Below, in pieces: positions 58,929-64,000 of a stretch of DNA of 64,000 nucleotides (positions are counted from its first letter, which is position 1; the number at the start of each line of letters is the position of its first letter). Source of the DNA: Deltaproteobacteria bacterium (lineage in GTDB: Bacteria > Myxococcota_A > Polyangia > Polyangiales > Ga0077539); contig JADJAE010000002.1 in the NCBI GenBank assembly GCA_016704445.1, positions 124,001 through 188,000 of the forward strand, given 5' to 3'. Below the pieces are notes generated by a model that saw only the letters and a list, made by a program, of their open reading frames with translations, did no database searches and was not told where the DNA came from. The position numbers were made by a program, and so were the translations under genes.

Positions 58929-61409
58929 ATGAACCGCCCCGCGCGCCCAGAGGTGCTCGCTCCCGCAGGTGATCCCGACGCCCTGCGCGCCGCCATCCAG
59001 GCCGGCGCCGACGCCGTCTACTTCGGCCTCCAGGGCTTCAACGCCCGCGCGCGCGCCACCAACTTCGACGCCGCCTCCCTCCGCGACACCATGGACCTCC
59101 TCCACGCCCACGGCGTGCGCGGCTACGTCACCCTCAACACCCTCGTCTTCGACGCCGAGCTGCCCGCCGTCGAGGCCGCCCTCCGCGCCTGCGCCGCCGC
59201 CGGCGTCGACGCCGTCATCGTGCAGGACCTCGCCGTCGTGCGCCTCGCCCGCGCCATCGCCCCCGAGCTCCCGGTGCACGCCTCCACGCAGATGACCTGC
59301 ACCGACGCGGGCGCGGTGGAGTTCGCCGCCGCCCTCGGCGCCTCGCGCGTCATCCTCGCGCGCGAGCTCTCCCTCGACGACATCGCGAAGATCCGCGCGG
59401 CCACCGACATACCCGTCGAGGTATTCGTGCACGGCGCGCTCTGCGTCGCCTACTCCGGCCAGTGCCTCACCAGCGAGGCCATCGGCGGCCGCAGCGCCAA
59501 CCGCGGCGCATGCGCGCAGGCCTGCCGCCTCCCGTACTCCCTGGTCGTCGACGGCGAGGCGCGCGACACCGGCGACCGCGCCTTCCTGCTCTCCCCGGAA
59601 GACCTCGAGGCCAGCGCGCTCATCCCGCAGCTCTCGGCGCTGGGCGTGGCCTCGGTGAAGATCGAAGGCCGCCTCAAGGCCGACAGCTACGTCGCCGCCA
59701 CCACCGCGCTCTACCGCCGGTCCGTGGACGCCGCCGCGGGAGACGCCCCCGCGCCCGACGAGGCCACCCGCGCCCGCGCGCTCCAGATGTTCACCCGCGG
59801 ATCGGGCCCCGGCTTCCTCGCGGGCGTCGACCACCAGCGCCTGGTCGACGGCTCCACCTGCGACCACCGCGGGCTGCGCATCGCCACGCTGCGCGCCGTC
59901 GAGCGCATGGGCGGACGCACCTGGCTGCGCCTCGCCCTCGACGCCGACCTCGCCCGCGGCGACGGCCTGCTGGTGCAGGGCGCGCGCGCCAACGAGGGCG
60001 AGGTGGGCGGCCGGGTGTGGGCCATCACCGCCGGCGGGCTCGACGTGGAGCGCGCCGCCGCAGGATCGGACGCGCGGGTGTGGCTGGGCCCCGAGCGCGA
60101 CGCGAGCGCGGCCATGGTCGGCCACGCCGTGTGGCGCACCAACGCGCCCTCCGAGGAGCGCGCGGTGAGGGACGCCATGCAGCAGGCGACCGCGGGCGAC
60201 GTCGTCGACCTGGTGCTGCGCGGCCGGGTGGGCGAGCCCGCCCGCCTCGAGGCGATCACCCGCAGCGGTCGTCGCGCGACGGTGGAGGGCGACGCGCCCA
60301 TCGAGGCCGGACGCAACGGGCGCACGCCCGACGAGGTGGTGCGCGACAAGCTCGGCCGCCTCGGCGGGACCACCCTCCGCGCCGGAGCGATCACCAGCGA
60401 GCTCGGCCCCGACGCGATGGTCTCCCCCTCGTCGCTCAACCGCCTGCGCCGCGCGCTCGTCGACGCCCTCGCCGCGAGGGTCACCGTCCCCTGGGCGACC
60501 ACCGACGAGGGCGCCGGGTCGCTGCTGGCGTCCGCGGTTCCGCCCGATCGCGCGCCCGCGTCGGCGGGGCTCTTCGTGCTGTGCCGCACGCTCCCCCAGG
60601 CGCACGCGGCCATCGACGCAGGCGCCGACGGGGTCTACCTCGACTTCCTCGAGCTCACCGGAACCGGCCCCGCGGTGCGCGCCCTCCGCGACCGTGGAGT
60701 GCGCCACGTGGCGCTCGCTCCTCCGCGCATCCGCAAGCCCGGCGAGGAGAAGATCGACCGCTACCTCGCCTCGCTCGCCCCCGACGCGCTGCTGGTGCGA
60801 GGCCTCGGCGCGCTCCACGAGTCGGGCTCCGACGATGTTCCCCGCATCGGCGACGCCTCGCTCAACGTCACCAACCGCATCACCGCGGCGACGGTGCTCT
60901 CCCGGGGGCTATCCTCGTTCACGCCCTCCTTCGACCTCGACGCGGCGCAGGTGATGGCGCTGCTGGAGAGCCCCTTCGGAGCGTGGTCCGAGCTGGTGGT
61001 GCACCACCCGATGCCCCTGTTTCACATGGAGCACTGCGTGATCGCCGCCGAGCTCTCGACCGGCCGCACGCACCTCGACTGCGGCCGTCCCTGCGAGCGC
61101 CACCGGGTCTCCCTCCGCGACCGCGCCGGCATGGAGCACCCCGTCGAGGCCGACGTCGGCTGCCGCAACACCGTCTTCCACGCCGCCGCCCAGAGCGCCG
61201 CGGGGCTCGTCGCCGGCGCTCGCCGCGCGGGCGTCCGTCGCTACCGCATCGAGCTGGTGCGAGAGACCCCCGAGGAGGTCGCCCGCATCGTCGACGCCTA
61301 CCGCCGCCTCCTCGCCGACCAGGCCACCGCCGCCGAGGTCTGGAACACCCTCAAGACCGAAGCCCACTACGGCGTCGTGCGAGGCTCGCTCCGGGTCCTC
61401 GCCGACTGA
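58929..61409 (+). CDS. U32-family protein, RlhA-like 23S rRNA hydroxylation factor
   Basis: 826 residues from ATG 58929. N-terminal TIM-barrel with LAPAGDPDALRAAIQAGADA and YVTLNTLVFDAEL; the U32 signature VEVFVHGALCVAYSGQC (about 160-176) and the Cys-rich GACAQACRLPY complete a four-Cys iron-sulfur site. The second half carries the DUF3656-type insertion and a second barrel-like region with MEHCVIAAELSTG and DVGCRNTVFHAA. Length matches the long RlhA branch (E. coli RlhA hydroxylates C2501 of 23S rRNA) rather than the shorter tRNA enzymes. Formerly annotated as collagenase-like peptidases. The 3' end overlaps the next minus-strand gene by 43 bp. Confidence 0.85.
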   Translation: MNRPARPEVLAPAGDPDALRAAIQAGADAVYFGLQGFNARARATNFDAASLRDTMDLLHAHGVRGYVTLNTLVFDAELPAVEAALRACAAAGVDAVIVQDLAVVRLARAIAPELPVHASTQMTCTDAGAVEFAAALGASRVILARELSLDDIAKIRAATDIPVEVFVHGALCVAYSGQCLTSEAIGGRSANRGACAQACRLPYSLVVDGEARDTGDRAFLLSPEDLEASALIPQLSALGVASVKIEGRLKADSYVAATTALYRRSVDAAAGDAPAPDEATRARALQMFTRGSGPGFLAGVDHQRLVDGSTCDHRGLRIATLRAVERMGGRTWLRLALDADLARGDGLLVQGARANEGEVGGRVWAITAGGLDVERAAAGSDARVWLGPERDASAAMVGHAVWRTNAPSEERAVRDAMQQATAGDVVDLVLRGRVGEPARLEAITRSGRRATVEGDAPIEAGRNGRTPDEVVRDKLGRLGGTTLRAGAITSELGPDAMVSPSSLNRLRRALVDALAARVTVPWATTDEGAGSLLASAVPPDRAPASAGLFVLCRTLPQAHAAIDAGADGVYLDFLELTGTGPAVRALRDRGVRHVALAPPRIRKPGEEKIDRYLASLAPDALLVRGLGALHESGSDDVPRIGDASLNVTNRITAATVLSRGLSSFTPSFDLDAAQVMALLESPFGAWSELVVHHPMPLFHMEHCVIAAELSTGRTHLDCGRPCERHRVSLRDRAGMEHPVEADVGCRNTVFHAAAQSAAGLVAGARRAGVRRYRIELVRETPEEVARIVDAYRRLLADQATAAEVWNTLKTEAHYGVVRGSLRVLAD

Positions 61410-61816
61410 GCCCCGGGCGTCGCGGGCGTCGCCGCGGGAGGGTTCACGTTCGATCCCACGCTCTGGTCGTAGGGCGTCAGCGTGCGCTGCAGGATCGCGC
61501 GGGTCTCCTCGTCGAGCGCCGCGGGCCGCTGCTCCACGTCCTCGCGCGCCAGGATGAGCCAGTGCCTCGCCTCCTCGCGCTGCCCCAGCCGCTCGCTGGT
61601 CATCCCCCGCACGTAGCGGTAGCGAACCTGCTCGTTGGCGTCGAGGTGACCGAAGTCCGACTCCAGGTCTTCGAGGTTGGTGAGCGCCGCCTCGTACCGG
61701 GCCGCCCGGTAGTGGGCGTCGGCCCGATCAAGCTGGTCGCGGTAGTTCTGGCAAGCCCCGACACACGCCAGCAGCCCCATCCCGATCAAGACAGATCCCG
61801 TCCGCACGGCGCGCAC
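61367..61816 (-). CDS. Small predicted lipoprotein with TPR-like helices
   Basis: 149 residues if started at GTG 61816 (GTG 61807 is an alternative). Lipobox LLACVGAC, Cys about 22. The following helices (YRDQLDRADAHYRAARYEAALTNL-type, first 20 residues at 24-43, and VRYVRGMTSERLGQREEA-like region) look like one or two TPR units; the tail is Pro/Thr/Ala-rich. Function unknown. It overlaps the convergent U32 gene by 43 bp. Confidence 0.6.
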   Translation of the reverse strand: MRAVRTGSVLIGMGLLACVGACQNYRDQLDRADAHYRAARYEAALTNLEDLESDFGHLDANEQVRYRYVRGMTSERLGQREEARHWLILAREDVEQRPAALDEETRAILQRTLTPYDQSVGSNVNPPAATPATPGAQSARTRSEPRTTP

Positions 61817-61929
61817 CCTATCACGGCCGACCGCCGCAGCGGTGACCGTGCCGACTGGCCAACAGTCCTCCCAGGGGCGCGACATGGATGTCAGAGCCTC
61901 CACCGTGGGGCACCCTCTCCACCGCGACG

Positions 61930-62200
61930 CCCGTCACTTGATTTCACGCGAATCCACCGGGTGATCGCGCTCGCCACCCCCAGTGGCACGCTCACTGCAC
62001 AAGCTCTTTGCGCTTCGTTGCTTAGGCCTTCCTCTTCGATTCCTTCCTTCGGTCGACGCTTCCTTCTTCGACTTCGCTTCGCTTCGAACTTCAGCTTTCT
62101 TCGACTGCTCTTCGCTTCGTCTCCGCGCTTCAACGACGGCCCCTTCTTTCTTCTTCCGTCACTGATCGCAGACCCTCCCGCATCGTAAAAACCCCTACAG
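61930..62200. other. Pyrimidine-rich, low-GC tract in a 531-nt gene-free region
   Basis: Between 61816 and 62348 no gene is convincing. 61990-62165 is rich in C and T on the plus strand with the pentamer CTTCG recurring about ten times, and clearly less GC-rich than its surroundings. Open frames across it are low-complexity (Phe/Ser/Leu on plus, Lys/Arg/Glu on minus); the best minus frame (RRGRPKQR-like) has no start codon. Together with the terminator just after it, it may be a non-coding RNA gene on the plus strand. Confidence 0.45.
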
Positions 62201-62209
62201 ACTTGCCGA

Positions 62210-62253
62210 GCCCGGAGGCGCCCCCCACAGCGCCTCCGGGCTTCTTGTTGTTC
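62210..62253 (+). terminator. Strong intrinsic terminator (plus strand)
   Basis: A perfect 12-bp stem, GCCCGGAGGCGC (62210-62221) with GCGCCTCCGGGC (62230-62241), 8-nt loop, followed by TTCTTGTTGTT. No plus-strand protein gene ends before it (the last is 800 nt upstream), so it must end either read-through from the U32 gene or an unannotated RNA. Confidence 0.8.
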
Positions 62254-62347
62254 CGTCACAGCACCATGGAACCTCCGGGTCGCTCGCGCGTCCCAAAGCC
62301 TGACCCGGCTCGCGGTGTCTCTCACCCACCGCCTGGAGGTACTTCCG

Positions 62348-62902
62348 ATGCGCCCCATCTTCCCGCTCCTCGCCCTCGCCCTGCTCCCCTCCCTCGCCTC
62401 CGCCCAGGACGCCCTCTGCGTCCCGGGTTCGCCCTTCTATGAGCGCGGCGACTACCGCTGCTTCCCCCATCGGCCGCATCCCACCCGCGCCCGCGCCTCG
62501 GTGCGCGCCACCGTCGAGGGCGGCCGCTACCTCTCCGGCGGCGGCCTCGACGCCTCCACCCGCGAGCGCATCGAGGACCACTTCGACGCCCTCGGAGACA
62601 CCCTCGCCGAGGCGCTCCCCTCGCTGGTCGACGGCCGCGGCGGGCTCCACACCCCCGACGTGCGCCTCAGCGTCGTGCTGCTCCCGAGCGGCGACGTCGG
62701 CCGGGTGCGGGTGCTCTCCCGCCTGGGCGACCCCTTCGACCGCCGCATCGCGCAGGCCCTCGTCTCCTCGGTCTCCGAGCACGGCGGCCTCTCCGTCGAC
62801 GGCAGCGAGGTGGAGGTCATCGTGCGCCTGCACCCACAGCTGCACTTTACCCGCTGGCGTAATCACCGCTCGCCGCCGCCCTGTTGCTACGAGGACGACT
62901 GA
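62348..62902 (+). CDS. Secreted protein with TonB-C-like domain
   Basis: 184 residues with signal peptide (LLALALLPSLASAQDA). The middle (about 100-165: VRLSVVLLPSGDVGRVRVLS, DPFDRRIAQALVSS, VEVIVRLHP) matches the fold pattern of TonB C-terminal domains, without a TonB membrane anchor. Cysteines near both ends (ALCVPG, PPPCCYEDD). Shine-Dalgarno TGGAGG at 62334-62339. It lies just after the terminator, so it has its own promoter. Function unknown. Confidence 0.65.
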   Translation: MRPIFPLLALALLPSLASAQDALCVPGSPFYERGDYRCFPHRPHPTRARASVRATVEGGRYLSGGGLDASTRERIEDHFDALGDTLAEALPSLVDGRGGLHTPDVRLSVVLLPSGDVGRVRVLSRLGDPFDRRIAQALVSSVSEHGGLSVDGSEVEVIVRLHPQLHFTRWRNHRSPPPCCYEDD

Positions 62903-62931
62903 ACTCCGCGGTGACGTGTAACAATGGGCCC

Positions 62932-63657
62932 GTGGAGCCCATCCTGGTCGACGTCCTCTGCCGACGCGCCTCCTCGGTGATCGACGTCGCCGCGCGCGTG
63001 CAGCTCTTCCGAGGCATCCTGGTGATCACCGAGCGCGACGAGCTCCGCGCCACCCTCGACCGCCTCGCCGAGCGCGCCGGGCTGCGAGACACCCACGCGC
63101 AGGTCGCGCTGCTCACCGCCGAGATCGCCCTCTGCTGGGAGCCCGACCTTCAGCGCGCCGTCCACGGCGACCGGCTCGACGTCCCTGCGAGCGCGCTCGA
63201 CCCCGACGACGAGCGGCTCATCCCCGACTACGGCCGCGGCCGGGTGCTCACCCTGGGAGAGCGCAAGTCCCTGGCCCGCAAGCCCGATCGCAGGCTCATC
63301 GACCGGGTGCTCCGCGACCCGCACCCCGACGTCATCGAGCTGCTGCTCATGAACCCGCGGCTCACCGAGCCCGACGTGGTGCGCCTGTGCGCCCGCCGCC
63401 CCAACGCGCCAGACATCCTGCTGCGGGTGTTCCGCTCGCCGCGCTGGGCCATCCACCCGAAGGTGCGCACGGCGCTCGCGCTCAACCCGAGCACGCCGCC
63501 CGCCATCGCCGAGGCCGTCGTGCCCCTCCTCGCCCCCGAAGACCTGCACATCCTCGCGCAGGACCAGCACGCCGCCCTCGCCGTCCGCCGCCGCTGCCTC
63601 GAGGTGCTCTCCCGCTTCGCTCCGCTGCACGACGACCCCGACCGCGCCGTGCACTGA
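62932..63657 (+). CDS. HEAT/leucine-rich-variant repeat protein
   Basis: 241 residues from GTG 62932 (an in-frame GTG at 62911 is possible). The second half is a run of short helices with the pattern DPHPDVIELLLMNPRLTEPD, RRPNAPDILLRVFRSPRW, HPKVRTALALNPSTPPAIAE, like LRV or HEAT repeats used for protein binding. The first half is helical with no known motif. TAACAAT (62919-62925) ends 6 nt before the GTG. Confidence 0.65.
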   Translation: MEPILVDVLCRRASSVIDVAARVQLFRGILVITERDELRATLDRLAERAGLRDTHAQVALLTAEIALCWEPDLQRAVHGDRLDVPASALDPDDERLIPDYGRGRVLTLGERKSLARKPDRRLIDRVLRDPHPDVIELLLMNPRLTEPDVVRLCARRPNAPDILLRVFRSPRWAIHPKVRTALALNPSTPPAIAEAVVPLLAPEDLHILAQDQHAALAVRRRCLEVLSRFAPLHDDPDRAVH

Positions 63658-63672
63658 CCCTCTCCCACCGGA

Positions 63673-63999
63673 TCACACCGGCGGCAGCGCCTTCACCCTC
63701 GCCGACCACCGCTCCACGGCTCGAGGAGCGAGCGCCAGGAAGGTCTCGCTCCCGTGCGCCACCTCGGTCAGACCCGCGTCTCGCACGATGGCGCACGACT
63801 CCTCCCGCTGCAGCGCGGCCCACTCCTCACCTGACGCGCGGCGCACGGCGCAGGGCCTCCCCGCGTCGTTCCAGCGAGCGAAGGCCTCGGGCTCTCTCGC
63901 CGCGAAGGCGTACACGCAGAGCAGCACCGCGTGCCCTATCTGGGCGAGCAGCTTGCCCGCGCGCATGGGCACCGCGGCGTTGAGCACGAACACCATCAC
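63673..63999 (-). CDS. Peptidyl-tRNA hydrolase 2 (Pth2)-like protein, possibly cut by window edge
   Basis: 108 residues visible. Pth2 pattern: a first strand and glycine-rich helix (VFVLNAAVPMRAGKLLAQIGHA), WNDAGRPCAVRRA, and the strongly conserved C-terminal IVRDAGLTEVAHGSETFLAL. Pth2 is the archaeal/eukaryotic-type enzyme that releases peptides from tRNA; short bacterial homologues occur. The start lies within 4 nt of the edge, so a longer N-terminus cannot be excluded. Confidence 0.7.
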   Translation of the reverse strand: MMVFVLNAAVPMRAGKLLAQIGHAVLLCVYAFAAREPEAFARWNDAGRPCAVRRASGEEWAALQREESCAIVRDAGLTEVAHGSETFLALAPRAVERWSARVKALPPV

Positions 64000-64000
64000 C

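Noticed and set aside
61891..62358. Lys/Arg-rich minus-strand frame, and a neighbouring frame with an AT-hook-like RRGRPKQR
   Set aside because: The composition follows from a purine-rich strand; the AT-hook-like frame has no start codon after its upstream stop. Kept only as low-complexity tract.

Overview
The window is high-GC bacterial DNA that looks like a myxobacterium (Myxococcota, Polyangia-like). The evidence is the strong GC bias at third codon positions, a kinase-fold protein with a GYF_2 domain, many lipoproteins, a secreted glycosidase ending in a MYXO-CTERM-type sorting tag (46740-46831), and a dnaA-dnaN-recF-gyrB block marking the chromosome origin. No species can be named from sequence alone.

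Layout. (1) 1-5451, minus strand: a DISARM-like pair (SNF2-type helicase, then an Eco57I-like N6-adenine methylase running off the left edge) behind an unrecognised 221-aa gene. (2) 5541-8397: a pseudokinase, a solitary SctJ/YscJ-like lipoprotein, and an antitoxin with the wreck of a Doc toxin. (3) 8435-11828: an NTPase followed by a TPR protein with ten 40-aa repeats. (4) 11900-16253: hrcA, acyl-CoA dehydrogenase, miaE, a DUF296 protein. (5) 16344-20425: a second NTPase plus NTPase-TPR module behind a palindromic promoter. (6) 20466-33694: an EutE-like CoA-acylating aldehyde dehydrogenase, a secreted peptidase/propeller/beta-barrel protein, an AT-hook protein, and a sugar ABC transporter with fused binding protein and permease. 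(7) 33722-41521: outer-membrane protein, DnaA boxes, dnaA, oriC, dnaN, recF, gyrB. (8) 41656-54228: metabolic and cell-envelope genes (MBL hydrolase, desaturase, GH15-like glycosidase, class I fumarase, phosphatase, lipoproteins). (9) 54253-57670: a RavA/ViaA-like MoxR-VWA pair bounded by a perfect 25-bp direct repeat, one copy of which is the 3' end of a chorismate mutase gene, as expected for a site-specific insertion. (10) 57929-58928: 1 kb without a convincing gene, holding five 43-bp tandem repeats and nested inverted repeats including a perfect 80-bp pair. (11) 58929-64000: U32/RlhA-like rRNA hydroxylation protein, small lipoproteins, a pyrimidine-rich tract with an intrinsic terminator, and a Pth2-like hydrolase at the right edge.

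Three themes run across the genes. First, eight otherwise good genes, including the essential dnaA and gyrB, each carry an apparent single-base frameshift, mostly in short C or G runs, and all lie between 14.5 and 39.6 kb; this looks like assembly error rather than decay. Second, about a dozen start codons have a TANNNT hexamer 5-13 nt upstream, suggesting that leaderless transcripts are common. Third, the window is rich in conflict-type modules (DISARM-like genes, a toxin-antitoxin remnant, two NTPase/TPR modules, a flanked MoxR-VWA cassette), the best candidates for undescribed systems.
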